DNA of 64,000 nt from Clytia hemisphaerica (taxonomy: Eukaryota; Cnidaria; Hydrozoa; Leptothecata; Clytiidae): assembly GCA_902728285.1 (NCBI GenBank), contig CACVBU010001004.1, forward strand, positions 529,737 through 593,736. The letters are read 5' to 3'. Below the pieces are notes generated by a model. The model saw nothing but the letters and a program-made list of their open reading frames with translations, searched no databases and had not been told where the DNA came from. Positions 13,401 to 24,789 of the stretch are shown in pieces (position 1 is the first letter of the stretch; each line of letters begins with the position of its first letter). The position numbers and the translations under genes are program-made.

Positions 13401-14067
13401 TCGATTTTAAAAGACCTAACAAACATTGGTCAGAACGTACGATCGTTTTCAGCTGAGACCCCATGCCCATCCTCTTTAAGCGACTAATACTTTCGAAGTC
13501 CATATGCCTATATCCATATGCCTATATCCTGAAAATGACACAGGCCAAAAACAAACTGAAAATATTTCTCATCATTCACCTACGTAAGCGAAATAAGAAG
13601 AACCTTTTTCGGTGTTTCTAAAAAAACAACCACCTTATCAAAACGAGTAAGAATAACACAGTTTGACTCCAAAGACATCAACCTTTTATACCTTTTCAAA
13701 ACCAAATTAAAAAGACTTAAAAATTCAAATTTCTACCCTTTTTTTGTTTGAAATATTAGATATCATGAAAAACATTTAATAGGTAAAATCCGTACGAAGA
13801 ACAGCGAAGAACTTAATGGCTTAGTCTGAATCTCAGTCCTCTTCCAGTTTGGATCTAGCAATGACAATTGCCTAATAAGGTGATAATAGTGACTTAAAGG
13901 TCTTCTTTCCCTTATAAGATGACAGGAGCAATAAGACTAGTTAACTAAGCCCGTATTCACAAGGCTAGGACACACGGCTTTTAACAATATAGCGTTTTTG
14001 GTGCTTTAACAATTTTTTATATTTACGGATTTTAAATTTGCCTTGGAGTTAATATCCAGTCACAAAT
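7475..14067. other. long gene-free region
   Basis: 6.6 kb of AT-rich DNA in which I support no exon, RNA gene or complete mobile element. Minor items are a C-run followed by an A-run at 13206-13227, a twofold CATATGCCTATATC repeat near 13500, and a degenerate patch at 12835-12910 sharing TTTATAAGAACAT and AAGAACATT..AGGC words with the family A elements. The longer open frames are low-complexity and show no splice context. Confidence 0.4.
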
Positions 14068-14069
14068 TA

Positions 14070-14191
14070 CCTTATCGGGGAAAACTTCGTCGGGGAAAAG
14101 TGACGAAATTTTGGCCAAGTGACGAATATTTTTTCCCGACGAAAATTTTCACCGACGAAAATTTTCCCCGACGAAGTTTTCCCCGGTAAGG
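14070..14191. mobile_element. short palindromic MITE (CCTTATCGGGGAAAAC ends)
   Basis: The left end after TA (14068-14069) reads CCTTATCGGGGAAAACTTCG, and the right end in reverse reads CCTTACCGGGGAAAACTTCG before TA (14192-14193). The arms cover nearly the whole 122 bp, with GACGAAAATTTTC words repeated inside. A likely decayed relative ends at 58061. Confidence 0.7.
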
Positions 14192-14305
14192 TATCATCAG
14201 ATTTATCCTAGTGACTGAATCAAACTAGCTTAGGTTTCTAGGCTAAGGAGCAATAAGATTGGGTGAAAATAACAGAATTATCAGAACGAAAGCCTCTCTT
14301 AGATA

Positions 14306-14456
14306 CAGTTGACGCTCTCTAATTCGATCTTCAGGGGAAATTTTCATCGAATAATAGAGCGTCGTTTATGAGAAATTCTTGATGACTGGGGCTTCAAATT
14401 TTATCGAATGAGGGAGTTATCGAGTAGTAGAACGTCGAGTTAGAGAATATCAACTG
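14306..14456. mobile_element. pogo/Tigger-like hairpin MITE, copy 1
   Basis: TA followed by CAGTTGACGCTCTCTAATTC at the left. The right end in reverse reads CAGTTGATATTCTCTAACTC before TA (14457-14458). CAGT-beginning inverted repeats at TA targets are typical of pogo/Tigger-group elements, so the class is an inference. Interior words such as TTATCGA and AGTAGTAGAACG give no coding frame. Confidence 0.6.
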
Positions 14457-14458
14457 TA

Positions 14459-16446
14459 GTTGTAAACCAAAAACGCCTAAAACGTTGATGTTTCCCAAAA
14501 AAATTAAAAACAAACAATGAAAATATATAAAATCAAAAAATCAACAAACATGACCAGTCAGCAACGAATGGAAAAACCAATGTAAAAATTGTACATACAA
14601 ACACACACAACGAAAGAGTAAGCGAGCAAACGTACGATAAAATGTAACATTATACTTCTTCCGCCGTTTTTCACACTGTATATCCAGCAGTGTTTTCTCT
14701 ATAAGAAATATTCAACACTCTGTAAACATTAACCTTCAAAACCCTTGATAGAAGCTTCATCAACCGTTTATTTTTTCACTATTCGTGATGCTTCATAAAT
14801 AGAGTCGACATTATTTGGACTTTTTAAAACTAGAAGAATCAAAATTTTTCCATACCATTTTCCAAGAAACACACCATTTCATTGTGACATTACTATTTTG
14901 TTTATTTTCTAATGAAAAGATGAAACAAGTCAACTCGTACGTAGTTTAGGTAGTATTTGACCCTTGACAAAATCTCAAATTACAAACTTCACTTCCATCA
15001 TAACAAAGTTTCTGCAGTAATAAGCATCTTTTTTTTTTCAGGGACTTGTAGCTAGTCTTTTCCTTACAAGTTACTCCAATCAAAAGGGTTTATTCTTGGT
15101 AAGTTTCAAGGATTCTTGATACGGTCACTTTTCGAACTTTTGAATGGTATTCAATAAAGCAAACAATGATAGGAGCTTTATTACAACTTAAGAATCAATA
15201 CATAAGATTTGAATCTTTTCTATCTTCTTATAATATAACCTATTTTTTCTGACCTTGAAAATTTTGCAACACATTTTGTCAGCGTTACTTTCCTTGTGGT
15301 CGACGGCTGTCAATAAATAAACAAAATAACTTATAAAGTTTCTCTGTAAAGATTAGTCATTATAGCTTTTATAGGTCTGTCTTACTTAAGGGAAACAAAG
15401 AGTTTATTTCCTTCCAAGAAATTTTCCACCTCAAGAGTGGAAGGAAATTTTGGACGAATAAATTTGAGAGACATATCAAACAAAGGACATGACAAGGCAT
15501 TTTTCAGATTTCAGGAATTTCCACTAAACTACTACTAAACGCACTACTTAGAACGATCACTTTCACATTCCTACGTGATTCCTACAAGGGTAACTACTGG
15601 ATGACTTAAAAAAAACTTTGGATTTTTGAAACATTCTGACTAGGGCCGAAAAGAAATTTAGAAGTTGCTCTTTACTAAACAGAGGATGGTCTAACTGGGA
15701 TTTAGAAACGTTTTAAATTTGGTCACGTGGTTGACAAGATATAAGCTTTCGAAGTTAAATTCATAAATTCTTTCTTAAAAGGTTAGTTTGAGCTCATCCA
15801 AGAGTCCATTGGCATTGGGTTTCAGGGAGTCGCCAAGCGTCTAAGGTTTTTTAAGTCAACCAGCCAGTACATATCTAACTTGACCAAGTGATAGCTTAAC
15901 GTTAAGCAAAATACCTTCTCCAATTAAAGCTTCAAATCTATAAATTCAGCATGATATTCAAATTCAATCAAATAAGAAAAAAAACAAGAAAGTATGATTT
16001 CATAGATAGATTGGCACTAGAAATCAAGTAAAAATATTTTCATTAAAAGAATGAAATTTTCAAAAAAAAAGAAAAAATATGAAAGGTTGACGGATGTGAT
16101 AGTGTCTCCTGATAAACCACTACAAACTAAAAAAGGAGACAAATGTTCTCCCCCTAAAGGAAGAATTATGTGAAAACATAAAATATTATGAAATATATCT
16201 TTTTTAAATAGGATTGAGTGGGAAGCAAAGAAGACTTTCTCTCGTGTCAAATAAAAATCCTTTATCTCTATGATTGAAATTCGGACAAAATCCCCTTCTT
16301 CCGAATTTTCATACTATTAATGATGTTGAATCTCCAATTTTAAGTCTGTCTGTCCAGGAATAAGTACTTTTTAAAAGACCAAAATTCTCGAAACGAATCT
16401 CGAATCTATTTCATCAAATTAATGAATTGTTCTTCTTCAATAAACT
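14459..16446. other. gene-free spacer
   Basis: No coding exon or bounded repeat was recognised in this AT-rich 2-kb stretch. Confidence 0.4.
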
Positions 16447-16447
16447 A

Positions 16448-16573
16448 CTGTTGACGCTCTCTACTATTCACTACACCCCTATATCGATAATGTTATAAGC
16501 CATCGTCAACAAGAAACTCTCATAAACGGCACTCTACTATTTGATTCGAGTTCGAATTAGCGATAGTTGACTG
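16448..16573. mobile_element. pogo/Tigger-like hairpin MITE, diverged copy
   Basis: The left end TGTTGACGCTCTCTACTATT resembles the copy at 14306, and the right end in reverse reads CAGTCAACTATCGCTAATTC. The shared interior words CTCATAAACGGC and TACTATT(T/C)GA also match the 14306 copy in order. TA lies at each border, but the outermost bases have diverged. Confidence 0.45.
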
Positions 16574-16579
16574 TATGGT

Positions 16580-18234
16580 GATTTTAGCAAGGAAACACAC
16601 CATATCAAAGTGAAGCAAAGCAATCAACCAGCAAACACAGCAAACACAGCGATAATGAAAAAAACTTTTTTATCGTGTAGTAGAATGTTTTCACATGACC
16701 ATAAACATAATAAAAAGATTGCAACATTTCTCTACTTAATTACAGTCACTAGCATCTTTATGTTATTTTTGTTTCTTTATAGTTTGCTTGCGACGCCGGC
16801 CGAAAAACAAATGACAAAATTGGAAAACCAGAGTAATTAAAATGACGTTTAGTGCGGAAAAATTCAAAATGTTAAAATATGAAATCTCTTTAGAACTTAT
16901 TACTTGTTGGAGGCTGACAACCGATTTTATGGTTCTTATGGCCCCTTCTCATGAAAAATGACACTTTCCAAAAACGAAGTAAAAGGGATACCAAGAAAAG
17001 GGAATTCCTTCGGTAGTGGGGACTGGCATAAAGTGTTTTTTTTTCTGGACAGAACGTACACTCTTTACTTTCAAAGGGAAAATTTTACCCAATTTACAAT
17101 GTAATTGCCATTTTTTTAAAGGCAATTTCAGTGTATTATTTGAGTGGTAGGCAACAAAATACTGAAAACTTTATAAAGACATCTTCAAGGGTTTTGGGAT
17201 GACAATGAAAAAGGTGGGGTTCCGCAGTATACTTTTATCAGACCTCTCATTTATAATTAAAATGCAACCGAGGTTTCAGATGGTCATATACTGGCTCATT
17301 GGTCGATCGAAAGAAGTGTCCAGCTAAATGAGACAAGTTGGAGTTTTTACAAGCTCTTATTTGAGTTGATTGGTCCTGTAATAAAACAATTTTGATACTT
17401 TTTCTCCAAGAACGCGTCATTTCTATTACTTCAAATGACCGATCAGTGAAGTATCTTAAAAAACTCAATAGACAGTACTTGAATTTTCATTGATCACAGA
17501 AATCCTATTCAGAAAGCAAACTTTAAATGACGTTTAATCAAAAAATAGCTTTTTTAAAAACTGTGAGGACCTAAAGGAGCACAAAACAGAAATTTCAGTT
17601 CCAGAAATTGTAATCCCAAATTTCAAGGCAGGTCTTCAATAAAAAACCTGTCGTTAAAACCTTTTCACAAAACAATTTGTTTGAAACAGTAGAAACAAAA
17701 TTTAAATGGTCTTGGCTAAAACAACTATCAGGTTGCAAATATTTGTTTTTGATAGATATGTTTTTTTTCGTTTGTAAGAATTTTTTCAGGGTTTAATTGT
17801 TATACTGTAATAGCAGAACCCAGTCAAAATCCTTAGTAGCTTTCATTATATGCTTTCATAGAAAATACTGTCATTTGAAGGATCTTCAATAAAAGCAGGT
17901 AGATTTGGGTCATTTCATAAGCAAATATTTTCGTAGAAACAGAACCATTTTTGAGTAACCAAAACCTTGATATACAACTGTATAAATTTTCACAGACAAA
18001 TAATATTTTTTAAAGGCGACTTGATCTCTATACATGTTTGGTTTCAGCGACTGTGGGCTGTTAAATTGAAAACTATTCTCATAGCACTGATAAAAATGGT
18101 TATTAACCCTCTATTAGTCAAGACTTATCCGATTTTGGGACTTGAAAGTATGTAGAAATGGGAATGTCAACAATGCTAAAAATTTAAAACATTCCTTGAT
18201 TCTTGTTGTGAGGGATGCTTACAGGGGAATCTTA
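16580..18234. other. gene-free spacer with one weak small open frame
   Basis: A short plus-strand frame at about 16655-16840 begins at an ATG and encodes one hydrophobic helix (ATFLYLITVTSIFMLFLFLY). It has no splice context or recognisable family, so I do not call it a gene. Nothing else is supported. Confidence 0.35.
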
Positions 18235-18235
18235 T

Positions 18236-18421
18236 AAACACTTTTTTTTATTAGAACGTCTGAACTTGGGCTGAGCCTGGATGTGCTTATTTTTGACAAT
18301 TTTGAGCCTGAAATGTTCTCTTGCGTTTTTTTCTTGTTCATGTTCTTACGATCTACTCATTTTCCTTCTAAATTCGAGCCTCAACGTTCTTATAAACTGG
18401 GTTCTAATAAAAAGGTGTGTA
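18236..18421. mobile_element. TIR element, family A, copy 2 (inverted, shorter)
   Basis: Begins with an ACACTTTT T-run then ATTAGAACGTCTGAA and ends GTTCTTATAAACTGGGTTCT then AATAAAAAGGTGTG. The right end is the reverse complement of the left end of the 70-435 copy, and its left part matches that copy's right part (GAGCCTGGATGTGCTTATTT against GAACCTGGATGGGCTTATTT). It is thus a compact copy in opposite orientation, about half the length. Confidence 0.65.
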
Positions 18422-19016
18422 TTACTTAAAGTGGATTTGTCATGTCCAGCCAACTGAAAAGCAATGAAAATCCAAAAAATAGTTTGATGCCGTTGTACTC
18501 CAATCACCTAGATATACTACACATGGGCATGAAGTGACAATATGTATTGACAATCGAAGTCAGCAAAAAGTCGATATTTTCAAAAATTACAGTAAATAAC
18601 CGAACCTAGAAATCACTGTTTTTCGTAAACAAATTATTCAACAATTTATAAATGGTTGTCTTAACAGAATAATGATGAGACGACCTTCCAAAGAGAAAGA
18701 TTGCGAAATAATTCAATCATTGACCACACCACGTCAAAGTAAAATAGTTTGTGGACAAAATTCTCCAAAGCTCCTAAGCAACCATACACGACGAATGACC
18801 TATCTGAAAAGTATTTAGATGATACCAAATGTTTATACATCAACGTTAGGATGTTGAGAAAAGTGACATTTTTTCACAGTCGCAATGAATGATGGGGGAT
18901 ATCAGGAGTGAGATAAGTTCTAAGTCGCTATGACTTTGTGCCTGTCTGAAGTACAAAACCTATATTATCCTGAAACAAATCGTATTACTGTCGATTAGTA
19001 AGTAGGAAGGTCGGAA

Positions 19017-19179
19017 TAGACGATATCGGCTTCACATGAAAACTCAGATTTGACCCCCGAGAATTCCCTACAATGCTTTGTGCAGAAAAAATTTCACCGT
19101 GAACTTTTTTCCGCGCAAAGCATTGTGGGCAATATTCGGGGATCAAATCTGAGTTTTCACGTTAAGCCATTATCGTCTA
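19017..19179. mobile_element. 163-bp hairpin element (GACGATA..GGCTT ends)
   Basis: After TA (19017-19018) the left arm reads GACGATATCGGCTTCACATG then AAAACTCAGATTTGACCCCC. The right arm in reverse reads GACGATAATGGCTTAACGTG then AAAACTCAGATTTGATCCCC, before TA (19178-19179). ACAATGCTTTG follows in both arms, so nearly the whole element is a stem. The apparent coding frame crossing it is a by-product. Confidence 0.65.
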
Positions 19180-19376
19180 TTGCTGATGAAAACTATTTCC
19201 CCTTACTTAGCTATCAGATTGGAAAAAGTCTTTTGTCTATCAGTGATCCAAAACTTCTGATCACACCAATCTTTAAAGAAGGGTGTCAAAATTAGAAGAG
19301 GGATGTCGACATTAGACCAACTTACGGTAGTAAAAAGTGACAAAAAAATTACTCGTTGACGAAACTTGATACATAC

Positions 19377-19483
19377 CGACGAATTTTCTACCGATAAAGT
19401 AGGCCGCAACATTTAAACAGCTCAAGCCTACTACTGCCATCCAAGGCGTTACATCAAATAGGTATTCTTCAAGTTTTGAAAAA
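19377..19483 (-). CDS. candidate internal exon with one membrane helix, unassigned
   Basis: The open minus-strand stretch is bounded by TTTCTGCTAAG| on the acceptor side and G|GTATGTATC on the donor side. It encodes 35 residues, including DVTPWMAVVGLSCLNVAAYF then IGRKFV, with one hydrophobic segment. It enters needing one base to finish a codon and leaves in phase 1. The pattern loosely resembles a first membrane helix of a multi-pass enzyme, but no flanking exon was found and no family can be named. It could be chance. Confidence 0.25.
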
Positions 19484-19489
19484 CTTAGC

Positions 19490-21458
19490 AGAAAGTGCAC
19501 ACATTGCACTGTTTAAGTTTTCATAAAGTTTTTCAGCTCACGCAAGAAAAGACATTCTACCATCAAACAATCAATTAATCAAATAATGCGCACATACTAT
19601 TGATGAAAAATTTGATGTTTAAGAAAAAAGATTTAAGAATCAAAAATCAAAATCAAAAAGATCAAGGAAGGATTTTCGTCTCAAAAAACACGATAACCGA
19701 AAGGTCAAGTGATTTACATGTTCGTGAGGTAGTCTGCTGAAGCAAAAATTACATCTCTCATCGGTTTATTGTTGTTGAGTTGTCAAATTTGTTACTTTTT
19801 CTATCGAGAGAAGGATGACTCAGAAACACAATTCAAAATAAATCGAACCTTTGTATTTTGTGTATACCCTTTTCTTCCCAAAGATACCCTAGATGTACCA
19901 CTAAATTTTAAGTAGAGCTTGTTTATCCCTGGTAAACAAAGAAGTCCCAATGTCTTGTATGAGCCTTGAGAATCTCATGCCACTAGTGTGGCCTACTGTG
20001 ATTTTTAAGCTAGCCCGTGCAGTTGCATTATTTTGCTTTAAACTCCAATAGCCTGGAAAGGATAGTGTCGTGTTCTATCTAGTGTTTACGTATGACATCT
20101 GTGGTAGTGGTTTATAGAGAGTTAAATAGCAATCAATGAATGTTTTTTGTTAAAGATGATGTCATAAACCATCGATTGAACTTCAAAAAATATTGTTCAG
20201 AGTCTCCGAAAATGTAGCTTTAGTATGATGATTGAACAAGTAACAAAAACCTTCGAAAAAGAGTTATGTAGATGAATGCTGAAGCAATTGAGTACCTCCC
20301 TAATTGTAGTTTGAATCGCAGATACAGCACGGGTTTATATCATTGAATGCCAGTAACCTTGTATAGCCTAGCCTGTCCGAGGGGAGGGCAAAAGGCGATT
20401 AGGTATTAGGGGTCGTGTAAAGTTTGTTTAAAAGCTCCAAAAGTCTCCGAAAACTCTGAATAAAGGTATCCAGGATTGACAAATATGACTATCACTCCTG
20501 GCCATAAATTGAAATCTTAAGCATTGTCACGAAAGGACAACAAGTTACTGTCGAAGCAAGAGAACAACGATTGACCTCTATCTATTCCACCACTACTAAG
20601 ACACTACAAAAACTATGAAAACCACTTCCAAATGCCAAATGACGAATGATAGAAAACAGAAGACAAATCATTTTGAATAGTTATAACGACAGAAAGTTAT
20701 ACGACAAACAGCATCTGACTGGCTGTAATGTAAGTGGACGAATCAAATTTGAGATCGCCAAGTTTAGAGGTAAGAGTTTTTGTTTCCTTCTAATGATTTG
20801 GACTCTAACCAATTAATTAAAAATAACATGACCATATAGCAATTCTCTAGCTTGACTATAAACTAAAATGGCCATCTATACTCCATACTCCTATCAACTT
20901 TAAGAGACTAGGTTCGAGGTTATAAGAATTGAATGACGTCAAATTTGTATCAGCAAGAGCCCGCCAAAGCAAAGACTTCAATTTAATTAAGTCAAATTTA
21001 ATCACTCCTCGTGCAGATTTGGTTCAAGGTACATTACTGTAAAAACTTGATTTGCTTCTCCAAAAAGCTGTAAAAACCATCATTCCAAAGGGTAAAGAAT
21101 AAATTGTGAATAAATTGAGATACTGAAATCTTCATACCATTCCACGCCTCAAGTTTCAAAAGTTACTAATACTTTCAAAAGATTTCAACACACAAAAAAG
21201 TAAGAACTTAATCAGGTTTAATCTTAGAGCCAGCTTTGCTTTAAAAAAAAAGATCGATACGATAAAAAATGCAAAATCGACTTAATCTGGTGTATTTTGT
21301 TTGAGACATATTGAATTAATAAAATGTTAATAAAATGAATTGAATATATATAAAACAAGGGTTTTCTCTAGTTGATTACCAAATTGCATGATGGTACGGT
21401 TTTATAATCAGCTTTGAAATGTAAACTTCTGACCTATTTTTAGCCATGATATTATCGA
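19490..21458. other. gene-free spacer
   Basis: No supported exon, RNA gene or bounded repeat. Confidence 0.35.
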
Positions 21459-21718
21459 TTACCCTTTATTATAAAAATACGAAATAATTGGCTTTATTTC
21501 ATCAGGAAAGAAAACTTTTGACGGAAGGCTGAAATTTTCCCAAAAACACGCTTGAAAATTAAGAAAACTTTCAGGTTCGAAATGAACAGAATTAAAAATA
21601 CCCATCCAGATTTTCTGGTTCTGATAAAAAATATTGTAAATTTCGTTTTGCGCAATTTCTTTGTATTCCAGGCGAGCGATTTTTTCCAATCTATTAGGCA
21701 GCTCAGGCAGACAAACTC
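21459..21718 (-). CDS. candidate 3'-terminal coding exon, unassigned
   Basis: A good acceptor (pyrimidine-rich tract ending CTTTCACTAG|GA) opens a minus-strand frame of 85 residues up to a stop at 21459. The peptide includes VCLPELPNRLEKIARLEYKE and WENFSLPSKVFFPDEIKPII. No ATG starts the frame, so it would need an upstream exon ending in phase 1. The exon at 31865-31736 ends in that phase, but 10 kb and another gene lie between, so a link is speculative. No family recognised. Confidence 0.3.
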
Positions 21719-22824
21719 CTAGTGAAAGAAGGTTAAAGATAAATTAAAACAATGTTTTCAAGATAGCAAAGAGTTGACCAGGGAATTCCATAGCCGGATG
21801 AAGAAATCGAGTTTGTTGTGTCAAATGTAGACCTCTTTTTGTTTAATATTCTGTTGAACCCATAGTTAAGTCAAGGTATTATGTCAATGATAAATATCGA
21901 AAGGTCATCAGACAAAGGCATCTTACTTTTTATCGCGATAACGCCGTAACAGACATTCCAATCTGATAAATTTCTTTATCAAACTAAATTAAAAATGCTG
22001 CATAATTTGGTTGTCATGTGACCATGAGTAAGTGGTGACCAGGGGGTAACCCCTAGCAACTTTGTTTATTGTGGGTGGTTCACAAATCAAAACATTACTG
22101 ATGTCGAGGGAGAAAAGCCTACGAAACCAAGAGATTGAATCCCAGAGCTTTAATATATAATATCAACTACCTCTAAGAACACGCTCTGATACAGAGATTG
22201 ATATTAACGTTTTTGCGGTCAAAATGAAGAAAATATTTTATTGTCGAATGTAATATTAGCTAATAGAGATGTTACAAAACATTCAATTTACTTTTCCTAT
22301 ATGAATCGTAAGGTAATTTCATTCGAACGTTTTTCACGAAGTATTTGACAAAGCTTAAATTTATTGCTGGCCCTTTCCGCACCAATGCCGGGTGTACCCT
22401 TATTTCTTCTGCCAGTGCAACCATACAATTTTACCCCTTTGCAAATAAAATGGGGTCCCAAAAAAAGGTGAGACATCGAAAGGACTAGAGCATAATATAT
22501 ACAGTTTTTTAATAACCCACCAAATCTAGCATTATTTAACTTTTTGATAGGTCACATTTTAAAAGGCTTAAAATCTTGTAAAGCTTTTCAAACGATCCAC
22601 TTGGACACTAGTAAGATTTGCCAAAAATTATAAGCTTTTGAAACCAATCTGGTACTATGCAATGCCAACTTGTTTTGGAACGATACAGTATTTTCCTTGG
22701 CATATAAATTTCCATAGAAATGAGGAAACATTTTGCCATAAAAAATGAAAGGTTCGATGCTGTATATAGATTGCAGATTCTGAAAAGATATTTTACTTTT
22801 TAAGCTAACATTACCCCTTTAATT

Positions 22825-23169
22825 GGGCGAAAATAAAAAAATTAGTGTTTCTGGAAACCGGCCGGGTGAAAAAAAAAAATTTCTCACCCGGCCGCAGGCT
22901 ATGGGTTCATCCTGTATGGTTCATCATAAATAAAATCAAGTTGACCGTTCAAGATATCATTTGGTTAGATATTCCCGCTTTGTAAATCAAGTTTTGTTCG
23001 TTAGTACTCGATACATTAGTATTCAGGGCTGAAGTATAAAGTATCGTACTGTTTGTACATAAAAGTTATATTTAAAGTTCTATTTCGATGATCTTAAGTT
23101 ATCACGGCCGCATGAGAGCTTTTTTCCTTCACCCGCATTCCGGAAACACTACATTTTTTTATTTTCGCC
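22825..23169. mobile_element. TIR element with GGCGAAAATAAAAAAATTAG ends
   Basis: Left GGCGAAAATAAAAAAATTAG then TGTTTCTGGAA pairs with the right end, which reads GGCGAAAATAAAAAAATGTA then GTGTTTCCGGAA in reverse. Just inside the left end is a second palindrome, CGGCCGGGTG / CACCCGGCCG (about 22858-22894), and the right side has CTTCACCCGC. No coding frame. Target duplication is unclear, so the exact ends are approximate. Confidence 0.6.
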
Positions 23170-23425
23170 TTGTTAATATTTTTTTTCGAAAAATGAATAG
23201 CTTATAATAAGGAGTTTTGAAAAAGAATTCATACAAGAAGGACTTCGTTATCGACAGCCCTAGTCTTTTCTCTGGTGTATAGTATCTCCTCCGATATGCT
23301 TAATGTTAATGTTCTTGCTGATTGTTCTTAAAAAAAATATATGCGAATTTCACTTAAATCTTGCTACCTGGCTGAGCAACATGAACAACAAAGACGCAAT
23401 GTTTTCCAATAAAATTCTAAAATCT

Positions 23426-23431
23426 TTTATT
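23426..23431 (-). terminator. candidate poly(A) signal of the 366-residue gene
   Basis: AATAAA on the minus strand (TTTATT on the plus), about 255 bases past the stop codon. No cleavage evidence is visible, only motif and distance. Confidence 0.4.
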
Positions 23432-23685
23432 ATAAATAAAATTGATAATTTAGTCAAGATTTTATAACAACAGTCGTATTTACATTAATCATATTTCTAA
23501 GGACTTAAAATAGAGGTAGGTACAGATAGTTCAGTCTACATTTAAGTAGAAAAGGTGTTTAGTTAAAGATTGTGGTTGTTAGTTAAGCATGTTTGTGTAC
23601 TTCGTTGCACCATATAAAAGGTATCGTAGAAACACTTGTTTCGTTTAAAACAGTATCATAAACTCAACACGTTTCTGATAACTTC

Positions 23686-24786
23686 TCAAACGAAAATCTC
23701 TTCACTCTCATTATCCTCCACAATATCAGGTAGCGCTTTCTTCGCTGAAGAAGAATTTCTCCTTTTCAATAATTCGTCCTTCATCTGTTCTTCCAAAACA
23801 TAATAAAAAGGTTCTATAGAAGCTGTAATACCATCGACCTCGTCAAGAGACGTTGAACTGGACTCGTTACTATTTGTTTTTAAAACAGTCGTGCGTGTTA
23901 AATACTCTTCCGGTAGTTTGTCCGTATCGAAACAAAGCTCTCGATACGTGTCTTCTTCGTCTCCAGTACAGCTTGAAGGCTCCGAATACACGGGCTCACT
24001 CTCACATTCAGTACAATCCTCAATCATGATGTCGTGTATACAGAGTCCACTACACTGCTCATCATCAATGATGTAATATCGTGGGAGAGTTCTTAGTTCT
24101 TCGTCCAATTCACGAGCCGTCGAGTATGGGTTCTCCTCATCTTCGCTAAAGTCGTCTTGCGAATCTACGACTTCACGTCCGTCACTCGACATACGATGTA
24201 TGGTACGGTGCTTGACTTGGACGTACGGATGGACAGGCCCTTTAGTGTCTACCTTAATTCCACGTTTGCTATCACGATACGACACATTAATGAACGTGCC
24301 AAGTATGTTATTATTATCGTCTACGAAACTCTCACGGGGTTGCTCCACTCGATTCCTACTGGCTTGTCTTGCTTTTAAAATCTGCTCTTGAATTTCTTGC
24401 GGAATCAAATAACCATCGTCTGTTGCAAGTTGTGTTTTACTTAAATCAGTATCACTCGTATTACCGATCTTACGTTCGTAAACTGCAATGCTACGCGCCT
24501 TTTCCGCGCGACTACGATGGTCCGTGTTGCGTCTTAAACATTGTTTCCGCTGTAAAGAAGATCGTTGTTTTTCCAATGGCTTTTTCTTTGTAGATTCTCT
24601 TTCAGGTTCCGTTTTTCCACACTCAACAACAGGGCACACGTTTAGTTTCAAATGTGATAGTAAAGTTCCTTTCACTGTGTAACCACCACCACCAGGGCTT
24701 TGTAAAGTGTTCTCACAAATCTCGATATATTTATCACGAAAACTTGCCTTCATTTTTCGTCGTATTTTTCTACTGAAATTACACAT
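23686..24786 (-). CDS. intronless 366-residue acidic orphan protein
   Basis: A single uninterrupted frame from an ATG at 24784-24786 to a stop at 23686, clearly less AT-rich than its surroundings. I do not recognise the family. The N-terminus is basic (IRRKMK; KKKPLEKQR..RKQCLRR at residues 67-86). Residues 200-366 are acidic and serine-rich (DSQDDFSEDEENP at 208-220). A possible metal-binding cluster C-x3-C-x8-C-x2-C lies at residues 245-261. There is no signal peptide or membrane helix, so a cytoplasmic or nuclear location is plausible. A second in-frame ATG at codon 12 lies just after an acceptor-like TTTCAG, so the start could be there with an upstream intron. A poly(A) signal (AATAAA on the minus strand) is at 23426-23431. 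Confidence 0.7.
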   Translation of the reverse strand: MCNFSRKIRRKMKASFRDKYIEICENTLQSPGGGGYTVKGTLLSHLKLNVCPVVECGKTEPERESTKKKPLEKQRSSLQRKQCLRRNTDHRSRAEKARSIAVYERKIGNTSDTDLSKTQLATDDGYLIPQEIQEQILKARQASRNRVEQPRESFVDDNNNILGTFINVSYRDSKRGIKVDTKGPVHPYVQVKHRTIHRMSSDGREVVDSQDDFSEDEENPYSTARELDEELRTLPRYYIIDDEQCSGLCIHDIMIEDCTECESEPVYSEPSSCTGDEEDTYRELCFDTDKLPEEYLTRTTVLKTNSNESSSTSLDEVDGITASIEPFYYVLEEQMKDELLKRRNSSSAKKALPDIVEDNESEEIFV

Positions 24787-24789
24787 AGA

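Noticed and set aside
16610..16840. Small plus-strand frame with a hydrophobic helix
   Set aside because: The frame's first codon is GTG, it has no splice sites and no homology, and it is AT-rich enough to occur by chance.
17247..18843. Two minus-strand frames with similar words YFTDRSFEVIE and YFSDRSFVVYG
   Set aside because: Similarity covers about ten residues only. Both lack splice context and are AT-rich, so chance or an old repeat is likelier than a gene pair.
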